Source: an uncultured Bacteroides sp.
Lineage (GTDB): Bacteria; Bacteroidota; Bacteroidia; Bacteroidales; Bacteroidaceae
Direction: 5' to 3'
Assembly (NCBI RefSeq): GCF_937912035.1
Contig: NZ_CALDPF010000031.1
Span: 62,001-126,000 of the forward strand
Length of the DNA: 64,000 nt
The notes below the pieces were generated by a model that made no database searches, was not told the origin of the DNA, and saw only the letters and a list, made by a program, of their open reading frames with translations. The translations under genes and the position numbers were made by a program. Position 1 is the stretch's first letter, and each line of letters starts with the position of its first letter. This document shows, in pieces, positions 33,959 through 43,402 of this stretch.

Positions 33959-35512
33959 TTATTCCCACTCTATTGTTGCAGGTGGTTTTGAAGAGATATC
34001 GTAGCAAACGCGGTTCACGCCTTTTACTTTGTTGATGATATCGTTTGAAACCTTTGCCATGAACTCGTATGGGAGATGAGCCCAATCGGCAGTCATCGCG
34101 TCAGTACTTGTTACGGCACGCAATGCAACGGCACGTTCGTATGTACGTTCGTCACCCATTACACCTACGCTCTGTACAGGCAACAGGATAACACCTGCCT
34201 GCCATACTTGGTGGTACAAAGATGTTTCGTTTCCTTCTGCATCCTTAGTCTTCCAGTCACGCAATCCCTGAATGAAGATATCGTCTGCATCCTGAAGGAT
34301 ACGTACTTTCTCGCGAGTGATATCGCCAAGGATACGTACTGCCAAACCAGGACCTGGGAAAGGATGACGTGTGATAAGATGTTCAGGCATTCCAAGTTCT
34401 CTACCTACACGGCGAACTTCATCCTTGAACAACAGACGCAATGGCTCGCAAAGTTTCAGGTTCATCTTTTCAGGCAGACCACCTACGTTGTGGTGACTCT
34501 TGATTACTGTACCTGTGATAGAAAGAGACTCGATGCAGTCAGGATAGATAGTACCCTGAGCCAACCATTTAACGTCCTGTATCTTGTGAGCTTCTTCGTC
34601 GAATACGTCGATGAAGCCTTTACCTATAATCTTACGTTTGCGTTCAGGTTCTGTAACACCGGCCAGTTCGCTGAAGAATTTCTCGCTTGCATCAACACCG
34701 ATTACGTTAAGACCGAGGCATTCATAGTCGTGAAGCACGTTCTTGAATTCGTTCTTACGCAACATACCGTGGTCAACGAAGATACATGTTAAGTTCTTGC
34801 CGATAGCCTTGTTAAGAAGAACTGCTGCTACTGACGAGTCAACACCACCACTCAAACCAAGTACAACCTTGTCATCGCCAAGCTGAGCCTTAAGTTCGGC
34901 TACTGTAGTTTCGATGAATGAAGCTGCGCTCCAGTCCTGCTTACCGCCACAGATGTCAACAACAAAGTTTTTCAAGAGCAGAGTACCGTCTTCTGAGTGG
35001 AATACTTCAGGATGGAACTGCACTCCCCAAAGCTTTTCGTTCTTTGCCTGATAAGCTGCTACTGCTACCTTGTCGGTAGAAGCTATGATTTCGAAATTTT
35101 CAGGTATTGCTGTGATTGTGTCGCCATGACTCATCCATACCTGTGAATTCTCGCGGATTCCTTTGAGAAGAGGATTCTGATGATCGAACTTAGCCAGGTG
35201 TGCACGTCCGTATTCGCGTGTGTTGGCAGGTTCTACCTTACCTCCGTTGGTGTATGCCATGAACTGTGCGCCATAGCATATACCCAAGATAGGATATTTG
35301 CCACGGATGTCAGTAAGGTCTACCTTAAAGGCCTTTTCGTCATAAACAGAGAATGGACTACCTGAAAGGATTACACCAATAACAGACGGGTCATTGTGTG
35401 GGAACTTGTTGTAGGGAACAATCTCGCAATACATGTTCAGTTCGCGGACACGGCGACCGATGAGCTGTGTAGTCTGTGAACCGAAGTCGAGAATAATAAT
35501 CTTTTCCTGCAT
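33959..35512 (-). CDS. guaA: GMP synthase (glutamine-hydrolysing)
   Basis: The 517-residue protein has the class I glutamine amidotransferase domain first (IIILDFGSQTTQLIGRRVRE, catalytic Cys in LGICYGAQFMAY, HPE triad part in VQFHPEVFHS). The ATP pyrophosphatase P-loop GLSGGVDSSVAAVLL follows, and a C-terminal dimerisation domain ends CYDISSKPPATIEWE. It aminates XMP to GMP, the last step of guanine nucleotide synthesis. It has its own promoter-like box upstream, 32 bp from the ATG. Confidence 0.97.
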   Translation of the reverse strand: MQEKIIILDFGSQTTQLIGRRVRELNMYCEIVPYNKFPHNDPSVIGVILSGSPFSVYDEKAFKVDLTDIRGKYPILGICYGAQFMAYTNGGKVEPANTREYGRAHLAKFDHQNPLLKGIRENSQVWMSHGDTITAIPENFEIIASTDKVAVAAYQAKNEKLWGVQFHPEVFHSEDGTLLLKNFVVDICGGKQDWSAASFIETTVAELKAQLGDDKVVLGLSGGVDSSVAAVLLNKAIGKNLTCIFVDHGMLRKNEFKNVLHDYECLGLNVIGVDASEKFFSELAGVTEPERKRKIIGKGFIDVFDEEAHKIQDVKWLAQGTIYPDCIESLSITGTVIKSHHNVGGLPEKMNLKLCEPLRLLFKDEVRRVGRELGMPEHLITRHPFPGPGLAVRILGDITREKVRILQDADDIFIQGLRDWKTKDAEGNETSLYHQVWQAGVILLPVQSVGVMGDERTYERAVALRAVTSTDAMTADWAHLPYEFMAKVSNDIINKVKGVNRVCYDISSKPPATIEWE

Positions 35513-35543
35513 ATAAGTTTATTGGTTAAAATAATAACTTTTG

Positions 35544-35551
35544 CAAAGTTA
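35544..35551 (-). promoter_or_regulatory. -7 box of guaA
   Basis: TAACTTTG on the minus strand fits TAnnTTTG, about 31 bp upstream of the guaA ATG. No clear -33 box. Confidence 0.5.
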
Positions 35552-35623
35552 ATAAAAAGTAGGGATATTATTTTTATAAATCCCCATTAAATTGTGTTTA
35601 AGCCTGTATTATACCGGTTGGCA

Positions 35624-36421
35624 TCACACTTTTCCCTCCAGCCATGCATCAATCATCTGTCTGGCTATACTGAGTTTCTTCGGAATTTCCGGCATATTGT
35701 CGCGAGAATAGAACTCTCCGGCGCTGAGTTCTTCGTCCTGAAGCTTGATTGTACCGCTTTCATAGTCGGCAATGAATCCAATCATTATACCGCTTGGATA
35801 AGGCCATGGCTGACTGCCGAAATATCTCAGATTCTTTATTTTCAGTTCTGTCTCTTCCATTACTTCACGGCGGATACATTCTTCCAGTGTCTCACCTGCC
35901 TCCAGAAATCCTGCTACCAGACCTTTGTATTGTCCTCTGAAGTTCTTTGCATGTACCAGCAGCACCTGGTCCTCCTTCTTTATGAGAACTATTACGGCTG
36001 GTGATATGCGCGGATAGAATTCCTGGCGGCATTCAGGGCAGCGCTTGGCGATAGGAGAGACTTGTACTGTAGGGACACCGCACATAGGACAGTAGCGGCT
36101 GTTCTTGTCCCAATTCAGTATCTGTGATGCCTTCCCGGCTCTGTAATATTCTTCAAACGGAAGTACGTCGTAAGATGCTCTCAGGTCTTTCATCATCATC
36201 TCACTGTCTTCATTCCCCGGAACCGGTGAATATATGGCATAAGTTTTTGCCGTGTGTCCGTAAATGTCTCCTATGGTATGTATTGTACTGCCTACCGGTA
36301 CTGCTACAGGTGGTTCCTCGCCGTATGGTATATGATATTTACCCTCGGAATCTTTTACTATCAGAAGCTGTCCGGAGTTGAATACGAACCAGCCGAATTT
36401 TTCTTTTTTGTTTTGTTCCAT
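35624..36421 (-). CDS. nudC: NAD+ diphosphatase (NudC-type Nudix hydrolase)
   Basis: The 265-residue protein has a four-Cys zinc ribbon, CPMCGVPTVQ and CPECRQEF, before the Nudix box GFLEAGETLEECIRREVMEETELKI. The downstream SQPWPYPSGIMIGF segment is the SQPWPFPxS signature that marks NADH pyrophosphatases. It hydrolyses NAD(H) to NMN(H) and AMP and may remove NAD caps from RNA. It starts 3 bp after the SGNH hydrolase stop, so both are in one transcript. Confidence 0.95.
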   Translation of the reverse strand: MEQNKKEKFGWFVFNSGQLLIVKDSEGKYHIPYGEEPPVAVPVGSTIHTIGDIYGHTAKTYAIYSPVPGNEDSEMMMKDLRASYDVLPFEEYYRAGKASQILNWDKNSRYCPMCGVPTVQVSPIAKRCPECRQEFYPRISPAVIVLIKKEDQVLLVHAKNFRGQYKGLVAGFLEAGETLEECIRREVMEETELKIKNLRYFGSQPWPYPSGIMIGFIADYESGTIKLQDEELSAGEFYSRDNMPEIPKKLSIARQMIDAWLEGKV

Positions 36422-36424
36422 TTT

Positions 36425-37111
36425 TTATTGAACTTTCTCTATAAATTCTGTAATCTGGTCATTAATCTGCTGCATACCTTTTATTGAAGGATGTCCCGAT
36501 TGTTTATCAATGTCATGAAGTACGATGCATGGTACTGAATAGTGCCGGCAGATATTTTCTACAGATTCGTTTATTTCTTTTTTCAGGTCACAGTTCAGTA
36601 TGAAATATATTTCAACATTAGGATATCTGTATTTTATATGTTCCAGCATGTATGCCATTGCTGGACGGAATGAATACAGGTCTTCTTTTGACCAATCAGA
36701 GTATTTATATTCTCCTATAGGTGCTCCTGCCCAGCTGTCATTTGTTCCACCAAATATGAATATAACGTCAGGACATCCCAGATTATTCATTCTTGTGATG
36801 AATGAACGGTCTGAAAAATCTTTTTTATTATATCCGGTGTTGCATATTGTAGCTCCGGAGAAAGAATTGTTCACGCAAAGTTTGTGTCCGTTTTCTTTTA
36901 TGTACTTGTACCACCATGTTTGGCTTACAGACGAGACATCATTATTGGGCTTTGGCTTTTTGAAATACCACACAGCGTTTGTGTCCGGCTGCAAATAACT
37001 TTCGTATGTAGAATAAGAGTCCCCTAATATGGATATGGCTTTTCTGGTTTGTGATATACCTGTGCTAATTCCGATAAATAATGCAATGATAAATGTAAAA
37101 GTCTTTTTCAT
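36425..37111 (-). CDS. SGNH/GDSL family hydrolase, exported
   Basis: The 228-residue protein has a signal peptide (about 1-20, ending in GISQ) and SGNH blocks: block I ISILGDSYSTYESY (Ser nucleophile), NSFSGATICNTG (Gly), FIFGGTNDSWAGAP (Asn), and GHPSIKGMQQI with the catalytic His. It should act in the periplasm or outside as an esterase on sugar esters or lipids. It is followed after 3 bp by nudC and preceded after 32 bp by an unknown conserved gene. Confidence 0.9.
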   Translation of the reverse strand: MKKTFTFIIALFIGISTGISQTRKAISILGDSYSTYESYLQPDTNAVWYFKKPKPNNDVSSVSQTWWYKYIKENGHKLCVNNSFSGATICNTGYNKKDFSDRSFITRMNNLGCPDVIFIFGGTNDSWAGAPIGEYKYSDWSKEDLYSFRPAMAYMLEHIKYRYPNVEIYFILNCDLKKEINESVENICRHYSVPCIVLHDIDKQSGHPSIKGMQQINDQITEFIEKVQ

Positions 37112-37143
37112 TTTCTTATTGAATTTGGTTATTATATGTTTAT

Positions 37144-37704
37144 TCAGCAGTCACCAAGATTCACTTTTTCAAACTTATAACCCATTCTTTTGAGTTGTAT
37201 TGCCGCTCCTGTTCTGTACATTACCCTTACGGCGCGTGCAAAAACATGGAAAGCTGTAGGACTTTGTGGCTCAATCTGTTCGTGACGGATAAGGTCTATT
37301 GCCTTTTGTGCGCATCTCCTGATTATTTCTTCAATATTTTTTGCGTCTTCACTCTCCAGAGGGATGCCTATGATATCGCGTATCAGATGTTCGTCCATGT
37401 CATCGAATCCCTGTTCGCCATAATAATCCTTGTATTTGGCTTTTGAGATAGTATTCCAGTCTATATCCCATCCGTAGGCTACTGCCATTCCCAGGTATGC
37501 TGCCCATGCCACTGAAACGGTAGGGTAGTCCTGAACCTGTTCTACTGCATCGGCTATGTATTCCGGAGCCAGTACCTCCCAGTAATTGTCTATATCGTCT
37601 GTTGCAAGCAATGTGCCGCCAAGAAACTTATAGTTTGTGCAGAGTCTCAGTATCTCCATTTGAAGTTTCTCTTCGAAACTGTCAAGATATTCTCTTAATT
37701 CCAT
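37144..37704 (-). CDS. Conserved Bacteroidales protein of unknown function
   Basis: I do not recognise a named domain in this 186-residue protein. It has no signal peptide or membrane helix, is acidic, and is probably all-alpha, with LGGTLLATDDIDNYWEVLAPEYIADAV and YPTVSVAWAAYLGMAVAYGWDIDW as notable conserved-looking segments and a C-terminal TAFHVFARAVRVMYRTGAA. It lies in a minus-strand run between the DUF1847 gene (26 bp upstream) and the SGNH hydrolase (32 bp downstream). Confidence 0.8.
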   Translation of the reverse strand: MELREYLDSFEEKLQMEILRLCTNYKFLGGTLLATDDIDNYWEVLAPEYIADAVEQVQDYPTVSVAWAAYLGMAVAYGWDIDWNTISKAKYKDYYGEQGFDDMDEHLIRDIIGIPLESEDAKNIEEIIRRCAQKAIDLIRHEQIEPQSPTAFHVFARAVRVMYRTGAAIQLKRMGYKFEKVNLGDC

Positions 37705-37730
37705 GATTTATAATTTTTGTGTTATATTGT

Positions 37731-38363
37731 CTATTTGAAGAATTTCTTGTGATAATATGAATTTGCGGTATAAAGAGCAGCAACTGGATTATTGCCGGTT
37801 ACGCGGTCTTTAGTGACAAGTGTCGTGACGTATGCGTCCGAATATTTATAGAACAGACTGTCGTGTCCCACACACAGACCGATTACTACGTTCAAGTCAG
37901 TCTTTGCATTGTTCAGTAGCCTGGCCTGCATTATCGGGTTACACATGGCAGGACCTATCTTCTCGCATTCTGCCGGTATTCCCATTGATGATTTGGCCTG
38001 ACCGGCCACTTTACATATCACCGAGTAGACCTCGAAACCGTTGGCACGAAGTATTTTTGCGAAAATGCGTGCTTCGTTTATCAGACCGATGCAGTTGGCT
38101 ATACCGATTCGTTTTGCGTTTATTTTCCGGGCAAATTCCATAATTTCCTGTACTCGTGTCCATTGGCAATAACCTTCGTATTCCACCTCGGCACTGGCAA
38201 TCATTATTTCTCTGTTTCTGCCTTCGTCATATCTTTCCAGAGCCCATTCCTTATCTTCTTCTGTCAAAGAAGTGGTAAGGCAGAAATCGGGGTAGGTACG
38301 GTCCTTGAATTTGCAGTTCTGTGTGCCACAGTCCACACATGTGTGTATTGTTTCCTGTTCCAT
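37731..38363 (-). CDS. DUF1847 family metal-binding protein
   Basis: The protein of 210 residues begins with a Cys-rich segment, CVDCGTQNCKFKDRTYPDFC, typical of DUF1847, then has helical IMIASAEVEYEGYCQWTRVQEIMEF and the conserved GIANCIGLINEARIF. CNPIMQARLLN and VIGLCVGHDSLF also carry Cys. The family is thought to bind metal; its function is unknown. The ATG at 38363 is chosen because the family starts close to the first CxxC; an ATG at 38396 would put the gene start inside the promoter. Confidence 0.88.
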   Translation of the reverse strand: MEQETIHTCVDCGTQNCKFKDRTYPDFCLTTSLTEEDKEWALERYDEGRNREIMIASAEVEYEGYCQWTRVQEIMEFARKINAKRIGIANCIGLINEARIFAKILRANGFEVYSVICKVAGQAKSSMGIPAECEKIGPAMCNPIMQARLLNNAKTDLNVVIGLCVGHDSLFYKYSDAYVTTLVTKDRVTGNNPVAALYTANSYYHKKFFK

Positions 38364-38393
38364 TATTATTCTAATTATGTTGTTATGATGTTG

Positions 38394-38401
38394 CAAAGAT
38401 A
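38394..38401 (-). promoter_or_regulatory. -7 box before the DUF1847 gene
   Basis: TATCTTTG on the minus strand is a perfect TAnnTTTG match, about 30 bp upstream of the chosen ATG at 38363. Confidence 0.55.
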
Positions 38402-38452
38402 ATTATTTTTGTCTTAAAGGATATTGTTCTGAAACGCTTTGTCGTTTTGCTT

Positions 38453-38550
38453 AAAATGAACTGTCGTTTTGAATCGAATGACAGCTCATTTTATATATAA
38501 CATTTAAGAGGTCGTATCACACTCTGTTTTGAGTAATGAAACGACCTCTT
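38453..38550. terminator. Two hairpins between the lipoprotein and DUF1847 genes
   Basis: AAGAGGTCGT / ACGACCTCTT (38506-38515, 38541-38550) and AAAATGAACTGTC / GACAGCTCATTTT (38453-38465, 38480-38492, one mismatch) form two stems. They lie just past the stop of the minus-strand lipoprotein gene and probably end its transcript, though T-runs are short. Confidence 0.55.
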
Positions 38551-38581
38551 CTTTTATTATTTAGAATGTTCAAAAATCTAT

Positions 38582-39628
38582 TTATTGATACGGCTCAGAT
38601 ACAAATAATATATGGTGGTCCATTTTTCCTTTTTCAATTAATGAGTTGTAGAATAGTATCAACTTTTCTTTTTCTTTATCGGACAGGCCTTCGCTACCAG
38701 CATTTTTTAAATATCTGCGAAGTGTTACCTGTTCGTAAGGATAAGGATAGTATAGACACATAGTCTCATAACCTTCAATAAAATTCAATGTTAAATATTT
38801 AATATTAGCATTATGATAGAACAAAGGCATTGTTAGATCTTCCCACCCAATACATTCATATTCGTAATTATAAGCCTGTTCATCATTGAATCTTAGATAA
38901 ATAGTTCTTCCATTATCTAAATAACCAAGACTATATTGAAAGTTGGCTACTTGTTTAAAATTTTCTCCAGGCTTTTGTATCTGTATATCCACTGTTTCGT
39001 CAGCGTGGAAAGTTAATCCAATTGCGGCAGTTTCTTTTCCTACTCTGTCACAGATTTCATTCAATGTCTCTTCAACGAAATCCATTTTAGCAATAGTTTG
39101 CCCGTCCCACTCTAATGAGTCTACAGGAAAACTGATAAAATTCATACATCTATCATCAAATCTGAAAATATACTGATAATCTACTTTTAGCCAAAAGTCA
39201 TTTATTTTATACTTACAGTTCAATTCTAATTCCCCAGGCTCTTCTAAATCCTCCGAAGGAGTATATACTCCTGTCACTTCCAAATCGTAAGGCTTTAGGT
39301 TTGAACTTCCTGAAAATACTATTTTATTATTATTAGATATAATGTTGGCTGTTAATTCCAAATCAATAGGACGGAATGCATTTAATCTCATATTCAACTT
39401 TGTACTGTCTGAGTTGTCAGGATAAAATCGTACTAACATACTATTCCCTTCTTTTTTAAAATCAACTGTGTCACCGTTCCATATTAAATTGATGTTGGGA
39501 CTGTAAATATTCTTATCATAAAGTGTTTCCGTAGGTATGAACTTTATTGGATCAGGAGCACTATTTTTGTCGCATGAGATAATAGCAAAGCAAAAGATAA
39601 TAAGCAATAAGGTATTAAATGTTTTCAT
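38582..39628 (-). CDS. Lipoprotein of unknown function
   Basis: The 348-residue protein starts with a lipoprotein signal peptide, MKTFNTLLLIIFCFAIISCD, with lipobox Cys at about 19. The following DK is Asp-led, which in Bacteroidetes may still allow export. The mature part is rich in beta-strand patterns with paired Trp/Asp segments (NLIWNGDTVDFKKEG, FPVDSLEWDGQTI) and has no motif I can name. It stands alone on the minus strand between two terminators. A surface or periplasmic lipoprotein is the safest call. Confidence 0.78.
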   Translation of the reverse strand: MKTFNTLLLIIFCFAIISCDKNSAPDPIKFIPTETLYDKNIYSPNINLIWNGDTVDFKKEGNSMLVRFYPDNSDSTKLNMRLNAFRPIDLELTANIISNNNKIVFSGSSNLKPYDLEVTGVYTPSEDLEEPGELELNCKYKINDFWLKVDYQYIFRFDDRCMNFISFPVDSLEWDGQTIAKMDFVEETLNEICDRVGKETAAIGLTFHADETVDIQIQKPGENFKQVANFQYSLGYLDNGRTIYLRFNDEQAYNYEYECIGWEDLTMPLFYHNANIKYLTLNFIEGYETMCLYYPYPYEQVTLRRYLKNAGSEGLSDKEKEKLILFYNSLIEKGKMDHHILFVSEPYQ

Positions 39629-39894
39629 GATTAAATTTATTTAGATATGAGTAGTTTCTCTGTCTTCTGTTTTCCAATCTTGCATTCGTGTTTTACTTTT
39701 ACTTAGATTCCAGTAAAATTATAACATAGAATAATTTGTTTTTCATAATCGTTTATATTAATCTTTCTGCAATTTACAACTTTTATTCGATAAAACAAAG
39801 GGAAGTGTTATAAAATAAATGTTTGTTTTAGGAAATAAGTAAATTTTGAAACCTATTCCTACAAAATAATATCGATATATGATTATATAAAATA
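39629..39894. other. Intergenic stretch before the lipoprotein gene
   Basis: AT-rich upstream region of the lipoprotein gene. I see no TAnnTTTG box on the minus strand, no coding frame and no repeat. Confidence 0.5.
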
Positions 39895-39946
39895 AAGAAG
39901 AGTTCATGAAAATAATAAACAAGATTTATTTTCATGAACTCTTCTT
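39895..39946 (-). terminator. Terminator of the acyl-CoA ligase-GTPase-tex operon
   Basis: A perfect 21-bp inverted repeat (39895-39915 with 39926-39946, starting AAGAAGAGTTCATG) lies 14 bp after the tex stop and is followed on the minus strand by a T-rich tract. Confidence 0.88.
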
Positions 39947-39960
39947 ATGTGAATGTTTTT

Positions 39961-42096
39961 TTATCTCATTCCTTTCATAGTAAGCTGTACACGCTTTCTT
40001 TCATGGTCTATCCCAAGAACCTTGACACGTACATGCTGATGTATGCTGACTACCGTAGTAGGATCACTCACGAACTTGTCGGCTAGCTGGGAGATGTGCA
40101 CAAGACCATTTTCCTTTATACCTATATCGACGAAACATCCGAAGTTGGTGATGTTTGTCACTATACCCGGTAGTTCCATACCTTCACGGAGATCGTCAAG
40201 TGTCTTTACGTTCTTGTCGAACTCGAATACCTGAATCTGCTGACGAGGGTCTCTACCAGGTTTGTCGAGCTCCTTCATTATGTCGTTCAGTGTAGGGAGA
40301 CCTACGGTGTCGGTGACATATTTCTCTATATTGATTTTGCTTCTCAGCTCCTTATCCTTGATAAGGTCGGCTACAGTGCATTTCATGTCCTTTGCCATTT
40401 TTTCCACTATGGCGTAGCTTTCAGGATGCACGGCTGAATTGTCGAGAGGATTGTTCGCTCCCGGTATTCTAAGGAAACCGGCACACTGTTCGAAAGCCTT
40501 AGCTCCCATGCGGGGAACTTTCAAGAGTTCTTTTCTTGACGAGAAAGGTCCGTTTTCGGTTCTGTAGTCCACAATGTTCTGAGCCAGTGAAGGGCCCAGT
40601 CCAGAAACGTATGTCAGAAGATGCTTGCTGGCAGTATTGAGGTTAACTCCGACAAGGTTTACACAACTTTCCACTGTACGGTCAAGAGACTCTTTCAACT
40701 TGGTCTGGTCAACATCGTGCTGATATTGTCCCACACCGATAGATTTTGCGTCAATCTTTACAAGTTCTGCCAACGGGTCCATCAAACGGCGGCCTATGGA
40801 TACTGCTCCACGCACAGTTACATCGTAGTCAGGGAATTCCTCACGCGCTGTTTTCGAAGCCGAATAGATTGAAGCACCGTCCTCGCTTACTACGAATACC
40901 TGTACCTCACGGTCGTATCTTTGGGAAGTTACGAAACGCTCTGTCTCACGGCTTGCTGTTCCGTTTCCTATGGCGATTGCCTCTATCTTGTATTGTTCAA
41001 CGAGTTTTACAATCTTTCTTGCAGCCAGTGCCTCTTCCGATTTAGGCGGATGAGGGTATATGGCTTCGTTGTGAAGCAATGTTCCCTGAGCGTCCAGACA
41101 TACCACTTTACAGCCTGTTCTGAATCCCGGATCGATACCCATCACACGTTTCTGTCCCAATGGGGGAGCAAGAAGCAGCTGTCTCAGGTTTTCGGCAAAT
41201 ACACGGATTGCCTCCTCGTCGGCTTTCTCTTTGCTGAGAGCTGAGAACTCTGTTTCTATAGCCGGTTTAAGCAGGCGTTTGTAAGCATCCTTTACCGCTT
41301 CCGCCACTTGCGAGGAGCATTCGCCATTACCTCTTACGAACTGACGCTCCAGTCGGTCGGTACATTCATCGTCTTCTTCAGGTGAGATTGTAACTTTCAG
41401 AATTCCTTCGGCTTCACCACGGCGGATTGCCAGCAGACGGTGTGATGTACAGCGTTTCAGTGGCTCGCTGAAATCGAAATAGTCGCGATACTTTGCAGCA
41501 TCCTCTTCCTTCTCTTTGCCTTTCACCACTTTGGCCGTAATGATAGCCTGACGTGTAAATATATTTCTTACCTGATTTCTGGCTCTTTCATCTTCGTTCA
41601 CCTGTTCGGCAATGATGTCGCGTGCACCTTTCAATGCGTCTTCCTCGTCCTTTACCTCACCCTTTACGAACTGAGCGGCCTTTGCCATAAGGTTGTTTTC
41701 GCGCTGCATCATCAGGATGATTGCCAGTGGTTCAAGTCCTTTCTGGCGAGCGGCTTCGGCCCTCGTTTTTCTTTTAGGTTTGAAAGGAAGATATATGTCT
41801 TCCAGCTCTGTAGAGTCCCAGCAGTTGTCTATTCTGTTCCTCAGTTCGGCAGTCATTTTGCCCTGCTCCTCTATAGTGGAAATGATGGTTTCCTTGCGTT
41901 TTGCAAGTTCGCACAGTTTCTCGTATCTGTCGTTTATTTCGCTTATCTGCACCTCGTCCATACCTCCTGTAGCCTCTTTTCTGTATCGGCTGATGAACGG
42001 TATGGTTGCCCCGCCCTGAAGAAGTTTCAGAGTGTTTTCCACTCTGTGTTCCTGTAGCTTCATGGCGGCAGCTATCATCTTGCTGAATTGTTCCAT
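39961..42096 (-). CDS. tex: Tex-family RNA-binding transcription accessory protein
   Basis: The 711-residue protein has the full Tex layout: N-terminal helical part with TIPFISRYRKEATGGMDEVQI, a YqgF/RNase H-like domain with MGIDPGFRTGCKVVCLD, tandem helix-hairpin-helix (LGPSLAQNIVDYRTENGPF, VPRMGAKAFEQCAGFLRI) and a C-terminal S1 domain (LPGIVTNITNFGCFVDIGI...GLVHISQLAD). Tex binds RNA/DNA and affects transcription or stress survival. It is the last gene of a three-gene run ending in a strong terminator. Confidence 0.95.
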   Translation of the reverse strand: MEQFSKMIAAAMKLQEHRVENTLKLLQGGATIPFISRYRKEATGGMDEVQISEINDRYEKLCELAKRKETIISTIEEQGKMTAELRNRIDNCWDSTELEDIYLPFKPKRKTRAEAARQKGLEPLAIILMMQRENNLMAKAAQFVKGEVKDEEDALKGARDIIAEQVNEDERARNQVRNIFTRQAIITAKVVKGKEKEEDAAKYRDYFDFSEPLKRCTSHRLLAIRRGEAEGILKVTISPEEDDECTDRLERQFVRGNGECSSQVAEAVKDAYKRLLKPAIETEFSALSKEKADEEAIRVFAENLRQLLLAPPLGQKRVMGIDPGFRTGCKVVCLDAQGTLLHNEAIYPHPPKSEEALAARKIVKLVEQYKIEAIAIGNGTASRETERFVTSQRYDREVQVFVVSEDGASIYSASKTAREEFPDYDVTVRGAVSIGRRLMDPLAELVKIDAKSIGVGQYQHDVDQTKLKESLDRTVESCVNLVGVNLNTASKHLLTYVSGLGPSLAQNIVDYRTENGPFSSRKELLKVPRMGAKAFEQCAGFLRIPGANNPLDNSAVHPESYAIVEKMAKDMKCTVADLIKDKELRSKINIEKYVTDTVGLPTLNDIMKELDKPGRDPRQQIQVFEFDKNVKTLDDLREGMELPGIVTNITNFGCFVDIGIKENGLVHISQLADKFVSDPTTVVSIHQHVRVKVLGIDHERKRVQLTMKGMR

Positions 42097-42124
42097 GTAA
42101 TTGTGTGTGGATATTAGTTTAAGT

Positions 42125-43402
42125 TTATTCTTTTACAAGACATGAGTCAAGCTCTTTTATGAGCTGTTCCTTGTCCATATTTTTTCCTATGAATACTATT
42201 TTCTGCATTCTGTCGCCGTACTTTTCGTCCCAGTCTCTCATCAGGCCAGGTTCCTGTTCCAGCAGTCTTTTGATGTCTGCTTCCGGCAGGGTGGCATACC
42301 ACAGTCCGGCTTCGGAAATCTGTTTCTGCTTGCCTGCCTGTTCAAACAGGTACGACATTTCAGGCTGGTCGCTGAAGTAGCATACGCCTTTGGCGCGTAT
42401 TACGCTTTTCGGCCATCTTGACGAAATGAAGTAATCGAAACGGTTCATGTCGAATGCTGCACGTCTGAAGTAGAGTAGTGTGCTTATGCCATATTCTTCT
42501 GTTTCGCCACCTTCGTGGTGATGATGGTGTCCGCACGAACATTCTTCTTCGTGGTGATGATGTCCGCATGAACACTCTTCCCCGTTTTCGTGATGATGAT
42601 GCTCGTCATGATTGCAGTGGCATTCCTCATCGTGATGGCAATGGCTGTCTGTGTCTTCTTCAGTTACATGCTTGCCAAGTTCCTGTACCCATCCTGCAGA
42701 TGCTGCTACGTGTTCGTATCTGAACATTGAAGTTGATATTATCCTGTCAAGGTCAATATCTGCATAGTCGCATTCTATAATCTCTGCAGCAGGCTGGAGT
42801 GTCTTTACTATACGGTGTATGGTTTCAAGCTCTTCTGAACTTACTTCAGATGCTTTATTCAGTAAAACTATATTACAGAATTCAATCTGATGTATAAGCA
42901 GATTTTCAATATCGTCTTCAGAAAGATTTTTCTCTGTAAGGCTTTCAGCACAGCAGAATTCATCTTTCATTCGAAGAGCGTCAACCACTGTTACCACAGA
43001 GTCAAGGCGTGTGATGCCATATTTGGTATATGCACCTCCCAGTTGAGGTATCGAGCATATAGTGTTCGCTATGGATTCCGGCTCACATATTCCGCTTGCC
43101 TCTATAACTATATAGTCGAATTTCTCTGTTTTGAGGATTCCTAGAATCTGTTCTATGAGGTCAGTTCTCAGTGTGCAGCAGATACATCCGTTCTGCAGAG
43201 CCACAAGGCTGTCGTCGTTCATACCGACAACTCCCTGACGCTGTATCAGTTCGGCATCAATGTTCACTTCGCCGATGTCGTTTACAATGACAGCAAATCT
43301 GATGCCCTTTTTGTTGGAAAGAATTCTGTTGACGAGAGTGGTTTTTCCACTTCCCAGATATCCTGTAAGCAACAGTACAGGTATTTCTTTAATTTTATCC
43401 AT
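42125..43402 (-). CDS. CobW/COG0523 GTPase with histidine-rich metal-binding insert
   Basis: The 425-residue protein has the G3E GTPase P-loop LLTGYLGSGKTTLVNRIL, the metal-binding CICCTLRTDL (CxCC motif), and a C-terminal CobW domain with WPKSVIRAKG and VFIGKNMD. Between them, near residues 245-300, is a long His/Cys/Glu stretch with a repeated unit of the form ECSCGHHHHE. Relatives deliver or store metals such as zinc, cobalt or nickel for target enzymes. The metal here is unknown; the His-rich insert suggests zinc or nickel. Its start overlaps the end of the ligase gene by 8 nt. Confidence 0.92.
   Translation of the reverse strand: MDKIKEIPVLLLTGYLGSGKTTLVNRILSNKKGIRFAVIVNDIGEVNIDAELIQRQGVVGMNDDSLVALQNGCICCTLRTDLIEQILGILKTEKFDYIVIEASGICEPESIANTICSIPQLGGAYTKYGITRLDSVVTVVDALRMKDEFCCAESLTEKNLSEDDIENLLIHQIEFCNIVLLNKASEVSSEELETIHRIVKTLQPAAEIIECDYADIDLDRIISTSMFRYEHVAASAGWVQELGKHVTEEDTDSHCHHDEECHCNHDEHHHHENGEECSCGHHHHEEECSCGHHHHHEGGETEEYGISTLLYFRRAAFDMNRFDYFISSRWPKSVIRAKGVCYFSDQPEMSYLFEQAGKQKQISEAGLWYATLPEADIKRLLEQEPGLMRDWDEKYGDRMQKIVFIGKNMDKEQLIKELDSCLVKE

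Noticed and set aside
34076..34792. 238-codon open frame opposite guaA
   Set aside because: Antisense shadow of a well-conserved gene; no motif.
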